A DNA stretch of 64,000 nucleotides from Gaiellasilicea sp963789355 (GCA_963789355.1 CAWBKK010000003.1:186001-250000); one strand, 5' to 3'. Positions 10,783 to 19,654 are shown, counted from the stretch's first letter. Made by a program: numbers and translations. The notes: a model not told the origin generated them from the sequence alone.

Positions 10783-11412
10783 TCAGTCCCCCGCGACGAA
10801 GAACTGCCAGTCGCCGTCAGGCGTGATCGCCGTGCGGTAGCCGAGGTACCCGGTGCTCGTCGGCTCCTGCATCTGCTCGACCTCGGCTTGGGTGTAGAGG
10901 CCCGCGTCGACGACCGCTTGCCAGTCCTCAGCGGTCGGCGTCTCGTCGTACGCCGAGGGCCAGGCGTAGGAGCCCGCCTCGTTTCGCGTGTGCGGGATCG
11001 TCAGGATCGCGGCCAGCGCGCGCATCGGCTTCGGCTCCTCGGCGGAGCTCTCCTCGGCGTTGCGCCAGTACTCGGAGGCGTCGGTGCCGCCGCCGTAGCT
11101 GAACGTGAAACCCTCACCCTGCTCCAGGGCGATCTGCTCGAGGGTGTCGTAGTCGCACGCGACGGCGGCGTCGAAGACGCGCTTGCGGACGTCGGCGACG
11201 GCGGCCGGCAGCTCCTGCTCGGGCAGCGTCAGCCGGAGGCCCGCAGTCGAGCACTCGACCTCCGGTTCTGTCTCGGTCGTCGCGGGCTGCGTCTCCGTCA
11301 CGGTCTCGGTGACCGTGACGGGCTCGGGTGCGGAGGCCTCGTCTGACGTTTCCGCGCCGCAGCCGGCGAGCACCAGCGCGGCCACCACGATCGCGGCCGG
11401 GAACCGCGGCAT
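10783..11412 (-). CDS. Putative lipoprotein, unknown function
   Basis: About 209 residues with a signal peptide ending in a lipobox (LVLAGC, Cys about 17), followed by a Thr/Glu-rich linker and a folded domain with two further cysteines. The ATG at 11412 shares one base with the stop of the upstream gene (TGATG), so the two are coupled. The C-terminus ends DGDWQFFVAGD. It resembles actinobacterial lipoproteins of unassigned role. Confidence 0.75.
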   Translation of the reverse strand: MPRFPAAIVVAALVLAGCGAETSDEASAPEPVTVTETVTETQPATTETEPEVECSTAGLRLTLPEQELPAAVADVRKRVFDAAVACDYDTLEQIALEQGEGFTFSYGGGTDASEYWRNAEESSAEEPKPMRALAAILTIPHTRNEAGSYAWPSAYDETPTAEDWQAVVDAGLYTQAEVEQMQEPTSTGYLGYRTAITPDGDWQFFVAGD

Positions 11413-11888
11413 CAGAGGTGGATCGTCCCCTGGGCCAGCGCGTCGCCGTTCGCGTCCTCGGCGCGCACCAGGACGACTCGCACGAACGAGCCGCGGCCCG
11501 AGACCTCGGCCGGCTCGACGAAGGCGCCGAACGGCTGCACAGTCTCGCCGTCGACCGAGAGCTCGCCGCGGAGGACACAGCCGATCCCGGGGCCTTCGGC
11601 GGGGCCGCCGTCGCGCTCGCAGCGCATCGCGTAGTCGGCCCACGGGTCGAGCTCGATGTGGGCGGAGAGCTTGGCGTCCTCGACCGACCACTCGGTCAGC
11701 TCCCAGCGGAGGACGGTGGCTCCGTCGACGCCGGCCGCGAGCTCGGCCTCGTCGTCTCCGAACGCGGCCGCGCCCGCGTGCAGCGTCGCGAGCTCACCGG
11801 AGGCGACGTAGACCATGCGGCCTCCGGACGGAAGCCGGATCGCCTCCCCGGGCGCGAGCAAATCCTCGTAGAGCGAGAGCGACGTCAT
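11412..11888 (-). CDS. Conserved hypothetical protein, possibly cupin-like
   Basis: About 158 residues from the ATG at 11888; a longer in-frame start at 11966 would overlap the divergent dipeptidase gene. It is rich in beta-strand patterns, with APGEAIRLPSGGRMVYVASGE near the N-terminus reminiscent of a cupin, but no metal-binding His motif can be seen. It is translationally coupled to the lipoprotein gene downstream, so the two may act together. Confidence 0.7.
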   Translation of the reverse strand: MTSLSLYEDLLAPGEAIRLPSGGRMVYVASGELATLHAGAAAFGDDEAELAAGVDGATVLRWELTEWSVEDAKLSAHIELDPWADYAMRCERDGGPAEGPGIGCVLRGELSVDGETVQPFGAFVEPAEVSGRGSFVRVVLVRAEDANGDALAQGTIHL

Positions 11889-11912
11889 CCCGGCTGAGAG
11901 GATAGACGCCAC

Positions 11913-12911
11913 GTGATCGCTGACGCCCACGTCGACATCCTGCTCGAGCTCGCTCACCGCGAGCACCGGCTAGGCGAGACCGACGTGTTCGCGCAGACGT
12001 GGCTGCCGCTGCTCGAGGCGGGCGGCGTCGGGCTCCAGGTCTGCCCGGTCTTCGTCGAGCTCGACCGGCAGCCGGAGAGCACGCTGCGCGACGCGCTCGG
12101 GCAGGCGGCCTCGTTTCATCGCGCCGTACGCGAGAACGCGGACCGCGTCGTCGCGGTGCGGACGCGCGCCGACCTCGACCTCGTCGAGCGCGGCGAGCGG
12201 ATCGGACTGATGCTCGCATTCGAGGGTGTGGAGCCGTTCGGCTACGAGCTCTGGGGCGCCGACGTCTTCTGGGAGCTCGGGCTGCGGATGGCCGGGCTGA
12301 CCTGGAACCGGCGCAACCCGTTCGCCGACGGCGCGGCGGACGAGGGCGGGCTCTCTCGGCTCGGCCGCTCGCTCCTCCCTCGGCTGGCAGAGCGAGGGAT
12401 CGTGCTCGACCTCGCGCACGCCTCGCCGCGGCTCTTCGATGAGTGCATCGAGAGCTACGGGGGCCGCGTCTGCATCACCCATGCGGGCTGTCACGCGGTC
12501 AACGGCCATCCGCGCAACGTCACCGACGAGCAGCTCCGCGCGCTCGCCGCCCGCGACGGCGTCTTCGGCCTGATGCTGCATCCGATCGCGATCGACCCCG
12601 TCAACCCGACGATCGGCCGCGTCCTCGACCACCTCGACCACGCCGCCTCGGTGCTGGGCGGGGATCGAGTCTGCCTGGGCGCCGACTGGACGAAGCGGCT
12701 GCACGAGCTGATGCCGACGCCGGTGCCGCCAGACGGCCTGATGCCGCCCGGGCTCGAAGTGGGAACGACGGTGGCCGGGCTGTCCGGCCCCGAGGACTAC
12801 CCGGCGCTGGTCGAGGCGCTGCGCGAGCGGGGTTGGGACGGCGAGCTGCTCCACGGCCTGCTCTCGCGGAACTTGCTCCGCTTCCTTCGCGAGGCGCTGC
12901 CGGCGACTTAG
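11913..12911 (+). CDS. Membrane-dipeptidase-type peptidase (M19)
   Basis: A 332-residue zinc dipeptidase of the M19 family. Visible motifs are the N-terminal DAHVD (metal-binding HxD), the bridging glutamate region LMLAFEGVEPFG, LDLAHAS, THAGCHAVNGHPRN and the C-terminal LGADW. There is no signal peptide, so it is probably cytoplasmic. The GTG at 11913 has GAGAGGA about ten bases upstream. It is divergent from the hypothetical gene, with only 24 bp between the starts. Confidence 0.9.
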   Translation: MIADAHVDILLELAHREHRLGETDVFAQTWLPLLEAGGVGLQVCPVFVELDRQPESTLRDALGQAASFHRAVRENADRVVAVRTRADLDLVERGERIGLMLAFEGVEPFGYELWGADVFWELGLRMAGLTWNRRNPFADGAADEGGLSRLGRSLLPRLAERGIVLDLAHASPRLFDECIESYGGRVCITHAGCHAVNGHPRNVTDEQLRALAARDGVFGLMLHPIAIDPVNPTIGRVLDHLDHAASVLGGDRVCLGADWTKRLHELMPTPVPPDGLMPPGLEVGTTVAGLSGPEDYPALVEALRERGWDGELLHGLLSRNLLRFLREALPAT

Positions 12912-12944
12912 TGGCCGGGAGCCAGTGCTCTTCCGAGTCGCCGC

Positions 12945-14036
12945 CTACGGCGTGACGAGGACGCGGCCGGGCTCGCCCGCGAGGCTCGCCTGGAACGCCG
13001 CGTCGGCCTGCTCGAGCGGGAACGACGGGCCGACCAGGCTCGCGAGCTCGAGCTCGCCGGCTGCGACGAGGTCGAGCAGGCGCGGCAGCGCGACGGCGGG
13101 ATCCTCGGAGCCGTAGATCGTCCCGGTCAGCGTCTTCTCCCGGTTCGAGAACTCGAACGGGTCGAGCTCGAGCTTCTCTCCGCTCGCCGGCAGGCCGACG
13201 ACGACGGCGGTCCCGCCGCCCCGGGTCCAGCGGAGCGCGAGCTTCGTCGTCGCGGGCGCGCCGACCGCGTCGAAGGCGTAGTCCACCCCCTCCGGGTCGA
13301 GCTCGTTCATCGCTTCGCGGAGCTCGTCGGGCGCGCACGCACGAGTCGCGCCGAGCGCCAGCGCCTGCGCGCGCCGTCCCTCCACCGGATCGACGGCGAG
13401 GATCTCGGCGGCGCCGGCGATCCGCGTCCCCTGGACGACGAACTGGCCGACGCCGCCGGCGCCGATCACGAGCGCGGTGAATCCGGGCTCCGGCCGCGCG
13501 GCGTTGAGGACGGCGCCGACACCGGTGAGCGCCGCGCAGCCGAGCAGCGCCGCGTGCTCCAGCGGCACGGAGTCACCCAGCGGCATCGCGGCGGCCGCGT
13601 CCACGACGACGCGCTCGGCGAGCGCGCCCGTCGCGGTGCCGCGGTAGATCATCTCGCCGGCGAGCGAGAGCCCGGTGCGGCCGCCGAGCAGCGTTCCCTT
13701 CCCGATCGCCGCCCGCAACGGCCCGCACGCGGCCGGGCGGCCACGCTGACAGGCGCCGCAGTCGCCGCACGCCGGCGCCCAGGAGAGGACGACGCGGTCG
13801 CCTTCGCTGACCTCCGTCACGTCCGAGCCGACCGCCTCGACGAGGCCCGCGCCCTCGTGGCCGAGCACGATCGGCGTCGGCCGGTCCCACTCGCCCTTGT
13901 AGGAATGGAGGTCGGTCCCGCAGACGCCGACGGCGCTCATCCGGACGACGACCTCACCCGGCAGCGGCTCCTCGACATCGAGCTCCTCGACCACGAGCGC
14001 GCCCGGCTCGTGCATCACGGCCGCGCGCGTCCTCAT
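12945..14036 (-). CDS. Zinc-dependent alcohol dehydrogenase
   Basis: A 363-residue medium-chain dehydrogenase. The catalytic zinc site shows GVCGTDLHSYKGE and GHEGAG; the structural zinc site shows CGDCGACQRGRPAAC. The NAD(P)-binding Rossmann motif is VIGAGGVGQF. The ATG at 14036 overlaps the stop of the SDR gene by 4 bp (ATGA). It is last in an operon with two XdhC halves and an SDR, suggesting a catabolic oxidation pathway; substrate unknown. Confidence 0.93.
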   Translation of the reverse strand: MRTRAAVMHEPGALVVEELDVEEPLPGEVVVRMSAVGVCGTDLHSYKGEWDRPTPIVLGHEGAGLVEAVGSDVTEVSEGDRVVLSWAPACGDCGACQRGRPAACGPLRAAIGKGTLLGGRTGLSLAGEMIYRGTATGALAERVVVDAAAAMPLGDSVPLEHAALLGCAALTGVGAVLNAARPEPGFTALVIGAGGVGQFVVQGTRIAGAAEILAVDPVEGRRAQALALGATRACAPDELREAMNELDPEGVDYAFDAVGAPATTKLALRWTRGGGTAVVVGLPASGEKLELDPFEFSNREKTLTGTIYGSEDPAVALPRLLDLVAAGELELASLVGPSFPLEQADAAFQASLAGEPGRVLVTP

Positions 14037-14745
14037 CGCATCAACATCCCGCCGTTGACGTCGAGCGTCGCGCCGGTGACGAACCCGGCCGCGTCGGAGG
14101 CGAGATACGCGACCGCGGCGGCGACCTCCTCCGGTTGTCCGAGCCGGCCGACGGGGATCGTCTTCAGCATCGCCTCCAGGCGCTCGGGCGCGACGGAGGC
14201 GGCCATCGGACCGTCGATCGCAGCCGGGGCGACGGCGTTCACGGTCACGCCGGAACCGGCCAGCTCGGTCGCGGCATGCCGCGTCAGGGCGATGATCGCC
14301 GCCTTCGACGTGGCGTAGTGAACGCCGGTGACGGCACGGTTGTTCTGGCCCGCGACCGAAGCGAGGTTGACGATCCGGCCCGCGCCGCGGTCGCGCATCT
14401 GCGCACCGACGACGCGGATGCCGAGATAGGTACCGCGCAGGTTCGTCGCCAGCACGTCGTCCCATTCGTCCACGTCGATCTCCCAGAACGAGCGGATCTC
14501 GGTGCGGGCGGCGTTGTTGACGAGCACGTCGACGTCGCCGGCGCGGTCGCGAGCAGCCGCTGCCAGGACTCGAGGCTGCGAACGTCGTGCTCGACCGGCT
14601 CGCCGCCGATCTCGGCCGCGACCCGCTCGGCGCCGGCGGCGTCCAGGTCCGCGAGCAGAACGCGGTCGCCGTCGGCCGCGAGCCGCCGTGCGATCGCCTC
14701 GCCGAGCCCGCGTGCCGCGCCGGTGACGATCGCAGTGCGGGTCAC
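14033..14745 (-). pseudogene. Short-chain dehydrogenase/reductase, interrupted by a frameshift
   Basis: The N-terminal part, from a GTG at 14745, reads TGAARGLGEAIARRL (cofactor-binding TGxxxGxG). The C-terminal part continues in another frame from VNNAARTEI to the end, with the active-site region LASVAGQN...YATSK. The frame changes around 14540-14550, where one missing G in GCGCCGGCGAC would restore GDVDVLVNNAA. Otherwise all SDR blocks are present, so this may be a sequence error. Start and stop overlap both neighbours by 4 bp (GTGA, ATGA), as expected for a functional operon member. Confidence 0.8.
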
Positions 14746-15473
14746 GCGTGAATGCGGCGCGTCGAGGCGCTCAACGGGCCGCCCGCGCGGCCGCTCCGGG
14801 CCGCCATCGCCTCGGCGAGGATCGAGAGCGCGGTCTCGGGGACCGAGTCGGCGCCGAGGTCCAGGCCGCACGGGCCGGCGATCCGTTCGATCGCCTCCTC
14901 GCCGACGCCCGCCTCGCGCAGGCGCTCGCGCTTGCGCTCCTGATTCCGGCGGCCGCCGATCAGGCCGATGTAGAACGCGTCCGTCGCGAGCGCGAGCTCG
15001 AGCGCGGGCAGGTCGAACTTGTCGTCGTGAGTGAGGATCACGATCGCGGTCGCGTGGTCGGGCGCAACTTGTGCGAACGCGTCCTCGGGCCAGGCGACGA
15101 TCAGCTCGTCCGCGCTCGGCATCCGCTCGCGGGTGGCGAACTTGGCGCGCGCGTCGGCGACGATCGTCGTCCAGCCGAGCAGCTTCGCGGCCGCCGCGAG
15201 CGCCTCGGCCGTGTCGACGGCGCCGTAGACGAGCAGGCGAGGCGGCGGTCCGTAGACCTCGGCGAAGACGGTACGGCCCTCGAGCTCGACCGTCCGGCTA
15301 CGGGCGCCGCGGATCAGCTCGGGGGCGTGCTCGGCCAGCTCCGGCGGGCCGTCGCCGACGGTCTCGCCGCCCTCGACGACGAGCAGCTTCGAGCCGAGAC
15401 CGTCTCCTTCGACGACGGTGAGGACGACCGCGCGCGCACCCTCGCGCTGAACCTGGAGGAGCCGCGCGATCAA
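14742..15473 (-). CDS. XdhC-family protein, C-terminal Rossmann half
   Basis: About 243 residues matching the C-terminal part of XdhC/CoxI maturation factors: a short variable N-terminus, then the Rossmann half (LLVYGAVDTAEALAAAAKLLG, ILTHDDKFDLPALELAL, YIGLIGGRRNQERKRERL, GLDLGADSVPETALSILAE). XdhC proteins bind or sulfurate molybdenum cofactor for hydroxylases. The best start is a TTG at 15473 that overlaps the stop of the N-terminal half by 4 bp (TTGA). No molybdenum hydroxylase is in the window. Confidence 0.8.
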   Translation of the reverse strand: MIARLLQVQREGARAVVLTVVEGDGLGSKLLVVEGGETVGDGPPELAEHAPELIRGARSRTVELEGRTVFAEVYGPPPRLLVYGAVDTAEALAAAAKLLGWTTIVADARAKFATRERMPSADELIVAWPEDAFAQVAPDHATAIVILTHDDKFDLPALELALATDAFYIGLIGGRRNQERKRERLREAGVGEEAIERIAGPCGLDLGADSVPETALSILAEAMAARSGRAGGPLSASTRRIHA

Positions 15474-15781
15474 GAGAGGCGCTCGACGAAGACGTCGATC
15501 TCGCCGCCGCAGGGCAGGCCGACCGCCCAGGCCTCCTCGTCGCTGATCCCGTAGGAGATCAGCTTCGGCTCGCCGCTCGCGAACACCTCCTGCGCCTGCT
15601 CGAAGACGTCGCCCTCGACGCAGCCGCCCGAGACGGAGCCGCAGAGCTTGCCGCTCTCGGAGACGGCGAGACTCGATCCGACCGGCCGCGGCGCCGAGCG
15701 CCGGTTCGCGACGACCGTGGCGACGACGACCGCCTCGCCCGCCTGCTGCCAGCGCTCGATCTCGCTGAGAATCTCCTTCAC
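15470..15781 (-). CDS. XdhC/CoxI N-terminal domain protein
   Basis: About 103 residues forming the XdhC_CoxI domain: SAPRPVGSSLAVSESG, then GSVSGGCVEGDVF with the conserved Cys, then GLPCGGEIDVFVE with the second conserved Cys. It stops where a full-length XdhC would continue into its Rossmann half, which is the next gene. I place the start at the GTG at 15781, because a longer frame would overlap the divergent gene. It is first of the XdhC-SDR-dehydrogenase operon. Confidence 0.8.
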   Translation of the reverse strand: MKEILSEIERWQQAGEAVVVATVVANRRSAPRPVGSSLAVSESGKLCGSVSGGCVEGDVFEQAQEVFASGEPKLISYGISDEEAWAVGLPCGGEIDVFVERLS

Positions 15782-15801
15782 CCTTGTAGCCTGCCTGTTC
15801 G

Positions 15802-16005
15802 ATGACCGACCAGGCAAGCGTTAGCCTCCTTCGCTGGTTACGCCGGCAGCTGCGCGAACCGACGCCGTGGCGCGAGCACCTCGAGGCGGCGGTCGCGAAC
15901 GACGATCCCGTCGAGGCGCGCCGGCTGCTCGAGCGGATGGACTTCACGGAGGCGCAGCGGCACCACGTCGCCGGCCTGATCGACCGCTGGGAGGAAGGTC
16001 GCTGA
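15802..16005 (+). CDS. Small hypothetical protein
   Basis: A 67-residue, charged, helical protein (LLRWLRRQLREPTPWREHLE, ARRLLERMDFTEAQRHHVAG). TAGCCT lies nine bases before the ATG, like other near-leaderless starts in this window. It ends five bases before the SnoaL-like gene and is likely co-transcribed with it. Family not recognised. Confidence 0.6.
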   Translation: MTDQASVSLLRWLRRQLREPTPWREHLEAAVANDDPVEARRLLERMDFTEAQRHHVAGLIDRWEEGR

Positions 16006-16010
16006 ACCGC

Positions 16011-16400
16011 ATGGCGGAGAACGCGGCGCTCGTCCGCCGGATCATGCAGGCGTTCGCGGACAAGGAAGGCTTCGCGCTCCGCGAGTGCTTCACGGAGGAT
16101 GCCGTCTGGCACGTGCCCGGTACTGGCGTCATGTCCGGCACCTACAACGGCCGCTCCGAGATCTTCCGCTTTCTCGCCCGCCTTCCGAAGCTGACGAACG
16201 GCACCTACCGCTCGACCTTCATCGACGCGCTCGCGAGCGAGGAGCGCGGCGCCGGGCTCTACCGCGCGCAGGGCGAGCGCGAGGGCCGGACGATCGACAT
16301 CGAGCAACTGCTCCTCTTCACGATCCGCGACGGCCTCGTCACCGAGGTGCTGGCGCTGCCGAGCGACCCGGCGGCGTTCGACGCCTTCTGGGCCGGGTAG
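16011..16400 (+). CDS. SnoaL-like (NTF2-fold) protein
   Basis: A 129-residue single-domain protein with the SnoaL/NTF2 layout: an N-terminal helix (VRRIMQAFADKEGFALRECF), then DAVWHVPGTGVMSGTYNGRSEIF, and a strand-rich C-terminal half. Such proteins act as cyclases, isomerases or ligand-binding domains; no role can be assigned here. GAGGAAGG lies about 13 bases before the ATG. It ends two bases before the convergent CNNM gene. Confidence 0.8.
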   Translation: MAENAALVRRIMQAFADKEGFALRECFTEDAVWHVPGTGVMSGTYNGRSEIFRFLARLPKLTNGTYRSTFIDALASEERGAGLYRAQGEREGRTIDIEQLLLFTIRDGLVTEVLALPSDPAAFDAFWAG

Positions 16401-16402
16401 GA

Positions 16403-17702
16403 CTACTCCTCGACGGGCTCCGACCGGGGCAGCGGCTCGCGGAACTCGACCTCGAGCCGCTGGATCCGGGAGCCCTCGATCTCGAGCACGCGCAACGCGA
16501 GTCCGTCGGCCTGAATCTCGTCGCCGACCTCGGGCGCGCGGCCGAGCGCGCCGAAGACCATCCCGGCCATCGTGTGGTAGTCCTCGATCTCCATCCCCGT
16601 CCCGAACTGCTCGTTGAAGTCGTCGATCGGGAAGGTGCCGTCGATCCGGATGTGGGTCTCGTCGACCCGCTCGACCGACTCGTCGGGCAAGTCGAACTCG
16701 TCCTCGATCTCGCCGACGATCTCCTCCAGCAGGTCCTCGAGCGTGACGATCCCCTGCATTGCGCCGTACTCGTCGACGACGACGGCCATGTGCTGGTTCT
16801 GCTTCCGGAACTCGGCCAGCAGCGACGCGAGGTCCTTCGTCTCGGGGACGATGTAGACGGGCCGCAGCAGCTGCTCGAGATCGACGTTCGCGATCCCGCG
16901 GTCGTGGAGGGCGGAGAAGAGGTCGCGCACGTGCAGGATCCCGGCGATCTCGTCGAGCGAGTCGCGGTAGACGGGATAGCGGGTGTACGGCGAGTCGACG
17001 AGCGCCGCGAGCGCCTCCTCGGTGGGCATCGAGATCGAGATCGCGACCACCTGCGGCCGCGGCACCATCACCTCGTGGACTTCCTTGTCCGCGAAGTCGA
17101 AGACCTTGTAGAGCATCTCCTCTTCGGTCGTCGCGATCACGCCTGCGTCCTCGGCGCCCGCGACGATGTGCCGGATGTCCTCCTCGGTGTGGGCAAGCTC
17201 CCCGGCCGGCGCCGGCCTGACGCCGAAGAGTCGCGTGACCGCGTTGGCCGTCAGCTGCAGCAGCCAGTTGAACGGCCTCGTCGCCGACCTGGACCAGCTC
17301 GAGCGGGAGAGCGACGATCTTCGCGATCGGCTCCGCCTTCTGGAGCGCCAGCGACTTGGGGACGAGCTCGCCGAGGGCGACGCTGAGGTAGGTCAGGATC
17401 AGGAACGCGAGCGCGTAGGCGATCCCGTGCGAGAGCGGCGAGTCGAAGTAGTCGGTCAGGAGCGGCTGCCCGACCGCGCCCAGGGCGATGCCGAAGACGG
17501 TGATCCCGATCTGGACCGTACCGATGAACTTGACCGGATGGTCCATCAGGTCGAGCGCCGCGCGGGCACGACGGCTGCCGGCCTCGGCGTCGGGCTCGAG
17601 CCGCGTTCGGCGCGCGGTCACGAGCGCGTATTCGGCCGCAACGAAGACCGCGTTCCCGAGCACGAGCAGGAGGATCGCGAGGATGCGGAGGGCGTCGCTC
17701 AT
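16403..17702 (-). pseudogene. CNNM/CBS-domain membrane protein (TlyC/CorC-like), frameshifted
   Basis: The N-terminal part (from 17702) is a DUF21/CNNM transmembrane domain (AEYALVTARRTRL, GELVPKSLALQKAEPIAK). The C-terminal part (from about 17275 to 16403) has EVMVPRPQVVAI, two CBS domains and a CorC_HlyC domain (FPIDDFNEQFG, GDEIQADGLALRVLEIEG). The frame breaks near 17270-17300, after LPLELV; the next frame continues ATRPFNWLLQLTANAVTRLFG, as a family member should. One base change would restore it. Family members are linked to divalent cation transport; the old name is hemolysin. Confidence 0.82.
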
Positions 17703-17726
17703 GCCCCGCTCTCCGGGGCCCGCGCA

Positions 17727-18674
17727 CTAGAGGGATCGTCGTCCAAGCTGGCGCGCAGTATAGGCAACGATTCCGACGTCCTCGCGCCGCTCCGCGCGCT
17801 CTTCGAGGACGAGCCGCTCGAGATGGGACAGCGTCTCGGCGACGGCAAACCGGCGTGATGCGGCCTTGAGCTCGGCCCCGAAGAGGTCGAACGAGACCTC
17901 GTAGGCACTCCGCGGCGTCTCGCTCAGGGCGGCCTCCGCGAACGCGAGCCGCTCGTGGTGGTGCTCGATCAGCTCACGGGCGCGTCCGACCGGATCGGCG
18001 ATCGGGTCGCCGTGGCCGGGCAGCGCGATCTCCGGCGCGAGCTCGATCGTCCGCTCGAGCGACTCGAGGAAGTCGCCAAGCGGGTCGGGCCGGCTCGCCG
18101 GCCAGAGCCCGACGGTCGGCGAGATCCGGCCGAGCAGGTGGTCGGCCGAGACGAGCACGCGCTCCTTCAGCAGGCAGAGCTGGCCGTCGGCGTGGCCCGG
18201 AGCGGCGACGAGCTCCCAGCCGTCGAGCCGATCGCCGTCGTCGACGAGGATCGGGTCGCGCTGGAAGCGGATGAACGGCCGGTAGACGTCACCAGAGCCG
18301 ATCAGCTCCTGGGTGATCTCGCTCGGGACGCCGTGCGTCCGGAACCAGTCGGCGATTCGCTCCGGCCAGTTCGGATTTCCCCAGACGAGCTCGCACTGGG
18401 CGTAGTCGAGCGCGCCCTGGTAGACCGGTGCCCGCGTCAGCTCCGCGACGTCGGCGGCGGCGCCGACGTGGTCGGGGTGGAAGTGGGTGACGAAGATCCG
18501 CGCCACCTCGGCGCCGGCCAGCGACTCGCGCCAGACCTCCTGAGCGTCCGGGAGGCCGATGCCCGTGTCGACGAGCGTCCAGCCGTCCTCGCCCGGGAGC
18601 AGGTAGGAGTGCACGTGGCCGGGTCGCGTCGGCAGCGGGGTCGTGATCCGGCGGATCCCGAAGGGCAGCTCCAT
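17727..18674 (-). CDS. MBL-fold metallo-hydrolase
   Basis: About 315 residues with the metallo-beta-lactamase fold: HSYLLPGEDGWTLVDTG, the dinuclear metal motif THFHPDHVGA, APGHADGQLCLL, SADHLLG and a C-terminal LPGHGDPI. The last 80 residues form a helical extension. The ATG at 18674 is preferred over a TTG at 18686. It is divergent from the radical SAM gene, and the LexA box between them could affect both. Substrate unknown. Confidence 0.9.
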   Translation of the reverse strand: MELPFGIRRITTPLPTRPGHVHSYLLPGEDGWTLVDTGIGLPDAQEVWRESLAGAEVARIFVTHFHPDHVGAAADVAELTRAPVYQGALDYAQCELVWGNPNWPERIADWFRTHGVPSEITQELIGSGDVYRPFIRFQRDPILVDDGDRLDGWELVAAPGHADGQLCLLKERVLVSADHLLGRISPTVGLWPASRPDPLGDFLESLERTIELAPEIALPGHGDPIADPVGRARELIEHHHERLAFAEAALSETPRSAYEVSFDLFGAELKAASRRFAVAETLSHLERLVLEERAERREDVGIVAYTARQLGRRSL

Positions 18675-18690
18675 CCGGGGATCCAATCAG

Positions 18691-18720
18691 TTGCCGCGAT
18701 ACGAACACATGTTCTATCCT
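18691..18720 (+). promoter_or_regulatory. Promoter of the radical SAM gene
   Basis: TTGCCG (18691-18696), an 18-base spacer and TATCCT (18715-18720). The -10 ends six bases before the ATG at 18727, so the transcript should begin at the start codon. The LexA-type box fills the spacer. Confidence 0.5.
18702..18715. promoter_or_regulatory. LexA (SOS) box
   Basis: CGAACACATGTTCT contains GAAC-N4-GTTC, the core of the actinobacterial and Gram-positive LexA operator; mycobacterial SOS boxes commonly read CGAACACATGTTCG. It lies between the -35 and -10 of the radical SAM gene, so LexA binding should block transcription until DNA damage. Confidence 0.7.
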
Positions 18721-18726
18721 GCACGG

Positions 18727-19623
18727 ATGCGGGTCGCCTATCACGAGGAGGAGTGCCGGAGCGCGCTCAACCGCGTCCGGGGAATGCCGTTCGCCTGGTC
18801 GCTCAACCCGTACGGCGGCTGCGTCCACCGTTGCACGTTCTGCTACGTCCGGGCGTTCGAGCTGCGGGCCGACCGGCCGGCCGACGACCGCTACGGCCGC
18901 TCGATCCGCGTCAAGGTCAACGTCGCCGAGGTGCTCGCGCGCGAGCTGGGGCGGCGGTCGTGGGCGAAGGAGCTGGTAGCGATCGGCGCCGCCACCGACC
19001 CCTATCAACCGGCGGAGGGGCGCTACGGGCTGACGCGCGCGTGCATCGAAGCGCTTGGCCGGGCCGGGTCCCCGTTCGGGATCATCACGCGCGGGCCGCT
19101 GATCGTCCGGGACGTCGACGTCCTCGCCGAGGCCGCGCGCCGGGCGGGGGTGACGGTGACGTTCTCGGTGCCGACGCTCGACCGCGACGTCTGGCGGACG
19201 ACCGAGCCGGGGACGGCGCCACCGCGGCAGCGCCTGCGCGCGCTGGCGCAGCTCGTCGAGGCGGGGATCGAGGCGAACGTCGGCATGGCGCCGATCCTGC
19301 CCGGGCTCTCCGACCGGCCGGAGCAGCTCGCCGAGGTGGTCAAGGCAGCCCGCGCCGCGGGCGCGACGGGCATCTGGGCGAACCTGCTCTACCTGCGGCC
19401 TGGGACGAAGGAGCACTTCCTCGAGGCGCTCGCCCGCGACTGGCCGGAGCAGCTCGAACGCTACGAGAGCATGTACGCGAAGGGCGCCTACCTGCCGCGG
19501 ACGGAGGTCGATCCGGTGCGGGCGCAGGTGCGGGGCCTGGCCCGGGCCAACGGCGTCCGCGACCGCCGGCCTGCACCGCTGACGCCGCCGCCGGAGCCCG
19601 TTCAGCTCTCGTTGGGTATGTGA
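18727..19623 (+). CDS. Radical SAM protein, Rv2578c/SplB-like family
   Basis: A 298-residue radical SAM enzyme. The cluster motif CVHRCTFC (Cys 32, 36, 39) is in the Cx3Cx2C spacing of the spore photoproduct lyase-like group, preceded by NPYGGC. Other blocks are IGAATDPYQPAEGRY, GIITRGPLIVRD, TFSVPTLD and MAPILPGLSD. The ATG at 18727 agrees with the promoter; an in-frame ATG at 18709 lies inside the LexA box. The SOS-type operator suggests a DNA-damage role, but the reaction is not known for this family. Confidence 0.88.
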   Translation: MRVAYHEEECRSALNRVRGMPFAWSLNPYGGCVHRCTFCYVRAFELRADRPADDRYGRSIRVKVNVAEVLARELGRRSWAKELVAIGAATDPYQPAEGRYGLTRACIEALGRAGSPFGIITRGPLIVRDVDVLAEAARRAGVTVTFSVPTLDRDVWRTTEPGTAPPRQRLRALAQLVEAGIEANVGMAPILPGLSDRPEQLAEVVKAARAAGATGIWANLLYLRPGTKEHFLEALARDWPEQLERYESMYAKGAYLPRTEVDPVRAQVRGLARANGVRDRRPAPLTPPPEPVQLSLGM

Positions 19624-19654
19624 AGGCCGACCCGCGGCATAGACTTCCCCGGCG

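Noticed and set aside
14742..17702. A single 986-codon minus-strand frame
   Set aside because: It joins the CNNM N-terminus, a nonsense stretch and the XdhC C-terminal domain only because of the CNNM frameshift. The parts belong to separate genes.
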